NCBI GenBank assembly: GCA_019914945.1
Contig: CM034110.1
Coordinates: 2,237,001-2,301,000 of the forward strand
Source of the DNA: Typha latifolia
Taxonomy: Eukaryota > Streptophyta > Magnoliopsida > Poales > Typhaceae
DNA: 64,000 nucleotides
Direction of reading: 5' to 3'
Below are positions 1 through 10,844 of this stretch, piece by piece. A model generated the notes under the pieces. The model was not told where the DNA came from. It saw only the letters and a program-made list of their open reading frames with translations, and made no database searches. The position numbers and the translations under genes were made by a program. Positions within the stretch are counted from its first letter, which is position 1; each line of letters opens with the position of its first letter.

Positions 1-143
1 CTTTTCAACATTGTCCTCGTTTTTTTTCTCGATTGACAGACCTAGCTCATTTTCCTCATTTCGTCTAGTGTACCTGCAAGAACAAGAATAGGAGTAACTT
101 CAATTTTATTAACAGTGGTATCATCTACAATAACATTAGTAGA

Positions 144-900
144 TTACATAACAGTAGAAGTGTCAAGATTGAATAATCCATAGGTTCTGCTATTATTAGA
201 ATACCTTAAGAAAATTCCCTCACTACTCCTAGTATTAAATTTAGTTAAATATTCTCGATCACACAAGATGTAGCATTTGCTATTCAAACACTCAAAAATA
301 TTTAACACTAGGTTTCTTACCTTTTCAAATTTCATATATAGTCATTTTCGTACTTGGTCTTAGATAAATACGATTTATCACATGGACTGCTGTATTTACC
401 GCTTCGGCCCAAAACCTTTGAGGAACATATTTAGTATAAAGCATAACATTACAGTTCTTTCTTTCCACAATCTCATTCTGTTGTGAAATTATAGGAGCTA
501 AAAATTTATGCTGAATACAAAGAGAATCACAAAATATGAAATAACTTTCATTTTCAAATTCTCTACCATGATAAAAAAGAATCCTAATTAAGGTAGTAGA
601 CTTTTCATTTTGCAATTTCAAGCATAGAGATTTAAAACTTTTAAAGGTTTCAAACTTCTCATGTAAAAAAGCAACCTAGGTATATCTAGAATAATCATCA
701 ACCATTAAAAATATATATCGTTTACCTCCAAGACTTTCCATTTTTGTTGGTTCCATTAAATCCATATGAACTAATTATAACACACAATCAGTGGTAACTA
801 CATTTACTTTGTTTTGTGAGATCCTTATTTATTTTTCTATTTGACACAACCTCACACACCTTTTGACATTTATTTCATCTTAGGTATTCCTCTTATAATT
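144..900 (-). pseudogene. Copia integrase remnant
   Basis: Two open stretches (325-621 and 144-335) keep copia integrase landmarks. The first has HGREFEN near its start, then QQNEIVERKN, which holds the catalytic Glu, then RFWAEAVNTA. The second has SSEGIFLRYS, the conserved segment C-terminal to the integrase core, in an overlapping different frame. In an active element integrase inserts the cDNA into chromosomes; here the frame shift and stops rule that out. The identification rests on motif order and is firm. Confidence 0.85.
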
Positions 901-1137
901 TCTTGTTTGGACAGATTAAATATTTTCTTGTGATTCACATGTCCAAAACGTTGATGCCAAAATCTACAATGTCAAAAGAAGCACTGTTACATTTTAAATT
1001 ATATAAAGTTCTAACAACATAACAATGATCAGATATTCTAGACCCATAAAATATAACATTACCTTCATGATCTAGAATAGTACAATTATTTTTGAAGAAT
1101 TTTACCTCATAATCTTCATCACAAAATTGATTAATGC

Positions 1138-1389
1138 TCAGTAGTTTGCTTTCAAGCCTTTAACATAAAGGATATTTTCAAGGATAGGAACACCTAGAAT
1201 ACTTGCCTTTCCCTTTCTAATTACCTTGGATGAATTACCATCTCTAAATGTCACAACTCCCCCTTCATATTCTTTGAGTTTAGAAAATATGGATTTGTCG
1301 CCTAACATATATCTTGAACAACCACTATCTAAATACCATAAGTCAGAATTTAAAGCCTTTAAGACAGTATGCACAACATAATATTTCAA
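1138..1389 (-). pseudogene. Copia protease / GAG-pre-integrase remnant
   Basis: An 83-residue open stretch contains WYLDSGCSRYM, the copia aspartic protease active-site signature (Asp-Ser-Gly), followed by the usual downstream segment ending in ILENILYVKGLK. It lies between the integrase remnant on its left and the gag remnant on its right, as expected for a minus-strand copia element. The active-site motif is intact, but the flanking frames are interrupted. Confidence 0.85.
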
Positions 1390-2229
1390 ATCGTTTTTCT
1401 TAACCCATATGTCCTTTATTTTTACCCTATAAATGAAGGCACTCCTAGGTTTTTGTATAAATTTTTAATTAGGATTAATATGCCCTAGAATACTACAATG
1501 AAAGCATGTGGGAACAAACCCATTTTTACTCACCTTTTGTTGAGGAGTGTCTCTAAAGTTTACCTTTGGTGCTTTTGAGGATTCACCACTTTATTGATTC
1601 GACTTCGATTTCGAGACGTTCATATGGGTTTGCTTTGAAGATACGATTGATGGTTTCAAGTTTTCTTCTTTTTAAAGACCTGTAGAAACACAGACAGTCT
1701 TTTTATTATTTGAATTATCAGTGTATCCAACTCCATACATGTCTTTTCTAGGATTCTAAGCATTTAAAATCTTGTCAAGTTTGTTCTTCTCTTTTAGAAA
1801 CGTCACCTCCTTCTGCAATAACTCTAGTTCGATTTTATCAAACTTCATCTTATCTTTAGCTTCATCGAGTTATTGAGTGAGGTTTTTGACATGTTCAAGT
1901 TCTATTTTGTACTTCTCTTCAAATTGATTTCTTTCCGGTTCAATTACATTGAGTCTCTAAAGTAGTCTAAGGTTGCATTTCTTGAGTTTGAACGACTCTA
2001 CGTACAACTCATTATATGCCTTTTATATTTTAGATTCTTCTTTTTCTTTAGGTGGTAACACTTTCTGTTCATCTATACTATTAGAATTAACAACAAAATT
2101 AGTATTAAAAAAAGAGGAGATGAAAGCTACATAGTTCTTTTGGTCTTTTTTAAAATCATCATCTGACTCATTTGAGTCATCCCAAGTGACTTTTATGGCT
2201 TTACCCTTCCTCTTAAGCTGATTAAGACA

Positions 2230-3359
2230 TTCATGTGTAATTTGTCCAAAACCAGGATATTCAAAACATCAAACTTTACTATCATGATTCTTATTTTTCT
2301 ATTTAACATTATTGTTACTCATCCTAACATTTGAACTCATAGGATTCTTTTTTTCTCAAAAGTCTTGTTTTTCTTAAGTTTCTCAGCATTTGGCTTCCTA
2401 AAGAATTTAACATCAAACTTTACTATCATGATTCTTGATTCTTAGAAGTCTTGTTATTCAAAATATCAAACTTTACTATTATGATTCTTGTTTTTCTATT
2501 TAACATTATTGTTACTCATCCCAACATTTGAACTCATAGGATTCATTTTTTCTCAAAAGTCTTGTTTTTCTTAAGTTTCTCAGCATTTGGCTTTCTAAAG
2601 AATTTATTGAACTTTTTCACAAACAAGGCCAACATCTCAACATCTAATTCACCTTCATCATTCGACTCCTCTAAATTTTATTCGATAGTGGTTAAAGCCA
2701 TACCTTTGGACTTCCTAGGTTTAAAAAGAGTGGACTTAAACCTTTGTAGATTACCTACCAATTGTTTAACCTTTATAGTATAAATGTCCTTACTTTTCTC
2801 AATTGTTGTAACTTTCACCTAAAACCTTTCTAAGAGAGACCTAAGGATCTTATGAACAATTCTATTCTTAGGAATTTTTTCTCCTAGGTTAAAATTGAAA
2901 TTGACTATATCACTTAGTTTTGCATAGAACTCATCAAAGGCCTCATTCTCCTCCGTACGAAGAGTTTCAAAATTAATAGTCAATCTCTAAAGTTTCAAAA
3001 TCTTTACAGCTACGATTCCTTCATGAGTAGTTTCTTAGATCATCCAAGAATCTTTTGTTATCTCACAAGTAGATATTCTTTTAAATTCATCTGAGAAAAC
3101 ACAACTAAAAATAACATTTATTATCTTGTTGTTCTAGCTAACCTTTTAATAATCTGCCCTATTCCAAGACTCAATAGGTTTCTGAACAAGCTTATCATTC
3201 ACCATGTACATCGGTGCACTCCAACCGTTCACAACGGCTAACTACACTAGCTCATTTATAGACTTCAAGTAGGCTCTCATCCTAGCTTTCCAATATCTAT
3301 AGTTTGATCCATTAAGAATAGGTCTAATAGAAGATCGTTTATCTCTATTAAAATTCATG
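2230..3359 (-). pseudogene. Copia gag remnant with internal duplication
   Basis: The probable gag start is the ATG at about 3359, shortly downstream of the primer site. The decayed translation resembles plant copia gag (UBN2 type), with features such as NGSNYRYWKARM near the N terminus and TINFETLRTEENEAFDEF further on. A degenerate zinc knuckle lies near 2240-2275. A block of about 150 bp starting near 2271 is repeated 197 bp further on, near 2468, within the spacer before the knuckle. Multiple stops make this non-functional. Confidence 0.75.
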
Positions 3360-3393
3360 GCGAGCTGATCTCTCTCTATAGGTAAGAGAATCT

Positions 3394-3405
3394 GCTCTGA
3401 TACCA
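3394..3405 (-). other. Primer-binding site (initiator Met tRNA)
   Basis: On the minus strand this reads TGGTATCAGAGC, the complement of the 3' end of plant initiator tRNA-Met. It is the standard primer site of many plant LTR retrotransposons. It fixes the orientation of the copia element and the inner edge of its 5' LTR. Confidence 0.85.
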
Positions 3406-4456
3406 ATTAAAAAAGCTTAGACACATGTATGTATCTAAATCCTAGGCAATGATATCACCCTTTTGCTTAAATAAATATGGAATAAATATTAAAAAGCTAA
3501 AGAAAAAATGAACAAGATTTTTATGTGAAAAAGAATCTAAACGGGGAAAAAATTATGGATCCAAACTCGGATCAGAACCAATCACTAAAATTGTATCAGT
3601 TACAAGACTGACTTACAAAACAACCCGTCGATCCTTACGACTTTGTATCTTTCAGTCTCACTCATTGGAACCCATGATTCATTGTTTCTCATGATTGATC
3701 TACAATCTCAGTAGCCCTTAAGGTTGATCATTCGTCTAGATGACCCTTAAGATGAAAGCTTGGTGCAATACAGAAGAGATAGACCTTGTTGATAGAAGAA
3801 TGATGTAGCCTTAAGAACTTTTTTCAAAAGCATTCGCGAACACTCCTACAGTTAGGGCATCACAACTCTTATATATGTTACCAAGATAAGGCCAAATCCA
3901 CATCATATTAGAACTCAATAAGTCAAGTATTTTGCATATTACACAGGTGCGTTCGAATGCGGTCCGAGTGCATTCAAACGGGCTTACTTGTTCTCAAGTG
4001 CATTTGAACGAGCCCAAGTGCATTCGAACGCAATGACTTTTCACTAGTTGAGTTCGAATGCACAAATACACTCTTCTATATGTGTGAACGTGCTGTGAAT
4101 GTATGCAGGGTGCGTTTGAACAGCCATTGATTGCGTTCGAACTGCAAAAAAACATTATTTATATTTGCAAACGCCTAAACACGCGTTCGAATGGCCTAAA
4201 CAAGTTCTCTATATTTGCGAACACTTGAACTGCGTTCAAATGGCCTGAACGTGTTCTCTATAGATGCGAATACCTAAGTGCCCCTTCAAACGCGATTTGG
4301 ATGCGTTCGAACGCTATGCGAACGCAAAAACTTTTCTCCTCTCGTTCTTGAAATTTTTCAATCTAAATACTTTTAAAACTTGTATAAATGCTCATGTACA
4401 TGTATAAAAACACTTAAAATATTTTGTACATAATTGTCAAGACTAAAAACCTAACA
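3406..4456 (-). repeat. Copia 5' LTR with palindrome array in U3
   Basis: The LTR starts (right end, minus strand) with TGTTAG at 4456 and ends next to the primer site. A TATA-like box (CATATATAAG, minus) lies at about 3868-3877. Just upstream of it, at about 3948-4330, is an array of imperfect copies of the 12-bp palindrome GCGTTCGAACGC, many decayed by CG-to-TG/CA changes. The inner boundary is approximate because the terminal CA is not clear. Confidence 0.7.
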
Positions 4457-5389
4457 ATAGTTAGTTATTAGACAATCTCTATATATAAAGTTTCTTGTCT
4501 TGTAATAAAAGATGAGCTGAATACAAAATATTTCTCTCTTTTTTTAATAGATTAAAACTATATTTAAATATATTATAATTCATGAATAATTATTCCTTGT
4601 AAACTAACCAAATGCCAAAAGAACTATATGTGAGTGTTTTTGAATTTTAATACAAATCAAATATTTCTGTATGAAATGAAGTAAATATTCCTGTATATAG
4701 AATAAAGAACAGCCGTCGAGTTTGACGATTGCGGACAGGTGGGCCGGAAAGGTGGGCGGTAGCTTCCCGCCTCTGTTTGGTTTACCCTTTTTCTCCCGCC
4801 ACCTAGTGAAATGGGTTTAATTAATTTGGGTGTTTTGGGTGGTCCGGGGGAAAGGGAAAGCGTGGGGCAGTGGATGAGGAGAGAGAGTGGTAGGAGAGAC
4901 GAAGATGTCATTTGGACTGCCTCTTGGAGTTGCCCAAGCGGCAAGCAATCCAGTAATAGTTGGTTTAAATTTACATTGAAATTCTATACACAATTTTTGG
5001 TATCAATTTTAGATGAATCATATATTTTTATTCGATTTATTTCGTGTATAGTTTAGTTCATTTTATTTATAAATATTATCCACTATTTAAAAGACAATTG
5101 AGTTGAAATATATCTAGAGCATATTATAAATGATATACTACGTTTATTTATTTTACAAATAAATATATATTTTATAAGTAAAGCTCATTCTTTTTATCAT
5201 TCACAAATTGAGCCATGATATGGTTAAAAAATTTGCCAAGTGATATCCTAAATATTTCTTCCCTCTCAAGTGATATTTTCATATTTTCTAATTATTTATA
5301 TCTTCTCTCTCTACTATGATCTTTAAGATTCAATATTTTTTTATTTAAAAATTTTTAGTGTAGTGGAATACAATGTTTGGATGATATTT
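4457..5389. other. Intergenic, no gene recognised
   Basis: The sequence is AT-rich apart from a GC-richer patch at about 4720-4960. The patch has open stretches on both strands that resemble no protein family I know, and I treat them as chance. No element ends were found. Confidence 0.5.
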
Positions 5390-6000
5390 GATGTAATTCG
5401 TGCCTAATCGGGTCACCTCACAAGAGAGATTGGGTTTGCTGAATTGAGCATGTTTATCATAGTATTAATTGTTTACTATTTTTAATGAACTTCTGGCATC
5501 GGGCTCGGTCGAATGCACACCCAATGGCGTTCGAACAGCGAAACATAAGATTAGCCTTTATCAAGGCATTCAAACGCCATAATTTAAGAGCAGCAAAACA
5601 TCAACGTTTGAATGTTGCAACCCGAAGTAGTCTTCGTTGAAGCATTTGAATGCTTATACAATGGCGATCAAATGCTCTAACCTGAAGCAATCTCCGTTGA
5701 ATCGTTCTAACACCTCAAGCTAACACCATTCCCTTCCTTCTCGATTGCCGATCCCAGCCATTTTAGACGATAGTTGTCGGCCAGCTCCTCTCTACTCATC
5801 CATCGATCCTTCTTCTTCTTTAGGGCTGACTATCTTCTCCCCATTCTTCCTTTCTAAATCACATATCTATCACACATCATCATCATCTCCATTATCCCTT
5901 TCACACTCATCATTTAGATCTCACTATCTCCATTGATTCAATCACCAAACCATCCATTACCATCATCTCAAATAAACTTACCTTAGTTCGATACATAACA
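5390..6000 (+). repeat. LTR family X, left copy
   Basis: The stretch from about 5521 to 6000 is recognisably similar to 8362-8980. It includes a decayed TTCGAA palindrome array near its start (about 5521-5690, for example TTCGAA at 5530) and ends in ACATAACA. A decayed primer site follows immediately. The 5' edge is uncertain. Confidence 0.6.
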
Positions 6001-6002
6001 AT

Positions 6003-6015
6003 TAGTATTAGAGCC
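6003..6015 (+). other. Decayed primer-binding site of X
   Basis: TAGTATTAGAGCC directly follows the LTR end and differs from the consensus TGGTATCAGAGCC by two transitions. A short gag-like start follows from 6044 (MASYHHEGIS...) and is cut off at 6153 by the nested Y element. Confidence 0.6.
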
Positions 6016-6153
6016 GTCGTTCCTTGAACGGCACTAGTAGATCCATGGCGTCCTACCACCATGAAGGCATTTCAACAGAAGTAGAAGCAGTAGCAGCCAT
6101 GGGAAGTAAAGAACTAATCCACAACCCACCGGCTATAAATGCTCCACCTATAA

Positions 6154-8336
6154 TGATGCAAACTGGGTTAGATCGGATCGCATGATGAGAACATAAGGCT
6201 TAATGGATCGAGCATATTTATTTTTTAATTGATTCATATTTATGTATGCTTTTAAGACAAGTCTAATTAAGTTATGTAAGCTACTAAGGTAAGTTCTAGT
6301 TCAAGTCATATAAGCCTTCAAGGCTAAGTTTAAGTATGATTCATTTTATTCGATCTCTATATATAGAGGGGTTGGGCTTCTCAGATTATTCATCCAAGTA
6401 TCTAAGCATTAAGAATTAATTGAGTTTAGTTATTTTCTTATTATCACATTTACCAGTTTTATCTTACATGTTAGATCATTTTCATCTTCATAGGAGTAAA
6501 TCGTAACCAAAGAACTTTTCTAAGCACCCAAACCCTAGCCACAACCTTCCTTCAGCAGCCACCATACTATATGACCATCCACCATCACCCTTAGCCGTCT
6601 GCCACCCTCCAACGACTACCGCAACATTGGATATTTACCGTTCTGCCTTATTTTGATCTCTCTCTATTATTTTATTTATATCTTTTCGTCCAGACCTTTG
6701 ATTTAGGTGAAACTAGAATAATTAGAACCCTAATTTATAGGCTATTACCACCTAAATTTTCATATTTTTCTTACTTCCGGGTCGGTCTAGATCTGGTTCA
6801 TAACATTGCTGACCTTCTAACTTTCATCCACTTTTCTAAAGATATTTTCTAATCTAGCCATCCGATCTACGGAAAATTAGCAAGGCTACAACTTACCAAA
6901 ATTTTATATTGATCCAACAACAAAACTATCGAAAACTCTCTTAAAAGTTCTGTACAAGTTTTTATCTAGAAACTGATTCAAATCGGGTAAAGCCGGTTCA
7001 TATATATCAGAACTGATGTTCCTCAAACAATGATGAACACATGATCCAAAGCTAAACTAGGAGAGATCATGGCTATGGAGGACTAAGAACTCATCTTAAT
7101 ATTTGTAGAGGTTTCTTTAGTACCACCACCAGCAATGAGCCATCGGTATGGGCAAAGGCATTGGTAGAGTCCATAGACTCGTTGCGAGAATCAAAGAGAG
7201 CAATGGAGAGCTCCAAGAGGATCGAGAAGGCTAACCAAGCCTTGATGGCAATTATCCTAGCTCGACACAACCCCTTTGCGCAGCTAGAACTATCGGCCAC
7301 GCTGGAACCAGCCACCCACGGCAAGACAAACTCCACCCTTGAAGGAGATGGAGGAGAGCTCCAAACCACCACAACCACTCCTCCTTCGACCATAGTGGAG
7401 GTCTCTCCACTATCGCAGATCCTCTAAGCTGCCCCTACCATATTAGAGAACCCCCCAGCAACGGCCCCAACACTGTCTTCCCTAGCCATGGTGGAAGCTA
7501 AGGTTGGAAACGCTACCTTTGCCCATGGCTAGACTATGGCTTGAATAAGTGGGCCCTAAAGCATAACCTACCATGGGGCCCTCCTCCTCATGATAGACAA
7601 AGCCCATAGGGAGATCAACGACATGCAATTCAAGAGCAACGAAAGGTATAGAAACCATCATGGACACCTTGAGGACAAAATGGTCGGAAGCATGTTAGAT
7701 TGATGCGAACTAAGTCAGATCGGATCGTATCATGAGGACATTGGGCTTGATGGATTGAGTCTATTTATCTTTTAATTGATTCATGATTATGTAAGCCTTA
7801 AGACAAGTCTAATTAAGTCATGTAAGCTACTAAAGTAAGTTCTAAGTTGAGTCGTATAAGCTTTCAAAGGTAAGTCCGAATATGACTCATTATACCCAAC
7901 CTCTATATATAGAGGGGTTAGGCTTCTTATATTATTCATCCAAGCATCTAAGTATTGAGAATTAATTATTTTTAATTATTATCTTATTATCGCATTTATT
8001 ATTTTTATAGTAGTCATTATATTGTCTTTATCTTTATAGGAGTAGTTCGTAACCATAAAACCCTTCGAAGCACCCAAATCCTAGCCACCCTACTATATGG
8101 TCATCCATCACCACTCTTGGTCGTCCGCCACCCTCCGACGACCGCCGGAACGTCAAATATTTACCATTCTACCCTATTTTGACCTCCCTCCATATTTTAT
8201 TTATATATTTTTATCCAGACGTCCGATTTAGGTGGATCTAAAATTATTAGAACCTTAACTCATGAGACTACTACCACCTAAATTTTTATATTTTTTTTTA
8301 TGTCCAGATCGGTCTAGATCTCGCTCGGAGTATACA
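6154..8336 (+). mobile_element. Small non-autonomous LTR retrotransposon (family Y)
   Basis: Two diverged direct copies of one LTR lie at 6154-6805 and 7701 to about 8336. Both begin TGATGC, followed by AGATCGGATCG, and the left copy ends GGTTCATAACA. The same LTR occurs as solo copies at 26912-27606 and 51277-52120. The interior (6806-7700) is only about 895 bp and shows no pol motif. An 88-codon open stretch at 7161-7427 has no recognised domain. The right LTR end is diverged or truncated, and I could not find a matching target duplication. Confidence 0.55.
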
Positions 8337-8980
8337 ATGAAACAATCCACAACTCACCAACCAACAACATTCAAATGATAGAACATAAGCTCAACCTTTA
8401 TTGAGGAGTTTGAATGCCAAAATCTGAGAGCAATAGTATGTCCTAAACCGAGAGCAATCTTCATCGAAGCATTCGAACATCTGTCCAACGATGTTTGAAC
8501 GTCTGAACCCAAGAGTAGCCTTCATTCAATGGCATTCAAACGCCCAACGCCAAGGTCAATTAATGTTAGGATTTATTTTTAACATTTTTTATTTTCAATC
8601 TAACCTCTAAATATGTGGAAGATAGACACTTTGGGATTATTAAAGAATATTGATATTTTCTACCTTCTTCTACTTCTAGCCTTCTTCTCATCTCTCTCAA
8701 TCTTCTTTTTTGATCCAAGACTAACAAATCAAGCCGATGTCAATCCTAAATCCTATCTGCCGGTTAGCTCATCCCTCCTCATTCGTTGATCCTCTTTTTT
8801 TAGGGTCAACCATCTTCTCCCTCTTCTTCCTTTCTAAGCCATATATCTATCTCGCACCATCATCATCTTCATTATCCCTTCTACTCCCATCATTTTGATC
8901 TCACCATTTCTATTGATTCAACCCTCTAAACTACTCACTACTATCCCTCAAATAAACTCACCTTAGCCCGGTACACAACA
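8337..8980 (+). repeat. LTR family X, right copy
   Basis: This copy is homologous to the left X LTR, with shared segments around 8740-8900 and 5745-5900. It includes a decayed palindrome array at about 8395-8550 and ends ACACAACA. It too is followed by a primer-site relic (TTGATACTAGAGC, 8982-8994). Both X LTRs therefore look like 5' LTRs, as in a tandem arrangement. Confidence 0.6.
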
Positions 8981-8994
8981 ATTGATACTAGAGC

Positions 8995-9878
8995 TCAAGA
9001 TAGGTTCCTGATTTCTAAATTGACCCCTGCTTTTTGTTATAAGTCTTTAAAGAAGCACTTAGATTAGCTTTAACTTGATAGAACATGACAAAATGCTATA
9101 TTCTTTTCTATTTTTAAAACATAACTTCTAAAACATCTAAAATGCCCACCATACTTTACTATTCCGGTGGTTTCCTCAGTTTTTCACTCATACTGTGGAT
9201 CATCTCTACGATTTTCTCTCTTTAGGGGAAGAAAGAAGAAGATCATTTCCTCACCTTGTAAGAATGAAATTTCGCTTTTGAATGTTCTTCTTTTCTTCAT
9301 GTATTAGTATTCTACTAAAGTTATTTTCTTCCTTGCTTTCTATCTCATTCATGGTGTTGTAGGTTGTAAAAAATTTAATGAGACTAATCAATTGAATGAG
9401 TCGAGATGAGTCTTGCTTAGACATTTGATGACCTAATTGCATTGTCCCGTCACCATGATATGCCAGGAAGTCCTTATTCATGTATGAGTTATTAGAATAA
9501 GATGATTGTTGATTAATATAAGATTAGTGCTGAATGGACCAATTTATGCTCTATATATTTTTTGCCGGTATATTGACTATGTTAGTAAAACACCAAATAA
9601 TAAAAAGGAATCAAAAGAAGGAGAAACAAATGCAACTTAAATCATTCCCAACCAATAAACTGAACCCATACTAAGAATAAGTGTCTCATTTCTAAATAGA
9701 GTCTAAGTGAATATTAACAGCAGACAATACATTATACATTCATTTATATCGAAGACAACTTGAAAACCTTTAACGAAACAATTCTACAATTAAAATGCAA
9801 GATAAAAATGTACTCATTTTAACTACAACACCCACTTTCTATGTGCCCTAGTTATTACTAGGTAACCATACGATCAAT
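8995..9878. other. Intergenic, no gene recognised
   Basis: No element or protein similarity was seen. It was contiguous with 15209 onwards before element 1 inserted: the TCAAT at 9874-9878 is the left target-site duplication. Confidence 0.5.
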
Positions 9879-10817
9879 TGATACGATCACGCCTCTGGCT
9901 ATGGAGCTCTGATACCAGATTGATACGATCTTCTCTTTAGGGCTAAGGCTGTGATACCAGCTTGATACGATCTGGCACGGAACTTTGAAATTAGATCCCA
10001 AAATATTCTGTCGTCGGATCGACGTGATATTTTGATATGTTGTAGCCTCGTAAAAGATCTTTCCAACAAATCAAGTTTCAGGCAAATCGGAGTTGGGGAT
10101 CTCGAGATATCGTCCGTTTAGTGGACGAAGGTCAGGTGATCTGTTTTGGATTCGTGGATGGAGGCACGTGATCCTAGGTAATGGTGGATGGTGGTGGACC
10201 GGCGTTAATGTGGTGGCACCGGTGAAAAGTGATGGTGGAACGGTTGTGATTGATGGAAGGATTAGGGCATGTGTTGGATAGATTGGACGAAGGGGGAGAA
10301 GAGGGCCACCCCTAAGGGACTAGGGTGATTAGCCGGACGAGGGAGGTTAGAAGCGGCGTCGCCGGGGATTGAGAGAACGGGAGCGAAGAAGACGAAGGAG
10401 GCAAGGCAAAACTCAATCTCAATAATCCTTTTATAGGCTAACCAACAACTCACATTAACCCTAAAACACAATTTTCGCCGACCGCGTTCGAACTCGCCCG
10501 ACCGCGTTCGAACGCACCGAATTAGCTCTTCTGGATTTGCGAACGCGATGCAGGTGTTCGAACGCGTGATCGAACGCGCCTGTCGGTATTTGCGAATGCG
10601 ATGCAGGCGTTCACAGTGCGTTCGAACGCACAGTATATTCTCTTCTCCACGTTCACAACCTCGTTCACAAACCGCGTTCGAACTCACTCCACTCGCGTTC
10701 GAACGCGACTTACAGAAAACTTATTTTAATGGAAATTAAACACTAAAACATGAAATAAAAACACTCCTAAAGTGAATCCATGCTCGAGACGACGTCGGTG
10801 AAGTCCGAATCGTATCA
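9879..10817 (-). repeat. Element 1 3' LTR (939 bp)
   Basis: Bounded by TGATACGAT at 9879 and ATCGTATCA ending at 10817. It contains 42-bp U5 repeat units starting at 9879, 9921 and 9963, a reverse-strand TATA (TATAAAA) at 10429-10435, and the palindrome array at 10481-10708. Compared with the 5' LTR it lacks a block next to the TATA box of roughly 30 bp and one 15-bp palindrome unit. Confidence 0.92.
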
Positions 10818-10818
10818 A

Positions 10819-10835
10819 TCCACCACGCTTCCGCA
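10819..10835 (-). other. Polypurine tract of element 1
   Basis: On the minus strand the purine-rich GCGGAAGCGTGGTGGA precedes the 3' LTR. An equivalent stretch precedes the 3' LTR of element 2. It would prime plus-strand DNA synthesis. Confidence 0.6.
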
Positions 10836-10844
10836 ACCTTGTCC

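Larger units (their letters stand above)
1..3405 (-). mobile_element. Degenerate Ty1/copia retrotransposon, internal region (left end outside window)
   Basis: Reading on the minus strand from the right, this stretch shows a primer site, gag, a decayed zinc knuckle, a protease and the integrase, in copia order (protease and integrase before RT). The RT/RNase H and the other LTR lie beyond the left edge. All reading frames are broken by many stops and shifts, so the copy is old and inactive. The adjoining LTR is at 3406-4456. Confidence 0.85.

Noticed and set aside
4657..5056. Overlapping open stretches on both strands
   Set aside because: They lie in a short GC-rich patch, overlap each other antisense, and show no motif or codon-like conservation.
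10262..10739. Arg/Cys-rich open stretches in the LTR (also at 14762-15125, 25871-26229, 29330-29626, 33613-33840)
   Set aside because: They are translations of the palindrome array and flanking LTR. Similar frames appear on both strands because the motif is palindromic, and a regulatory array explains them better than a protein.
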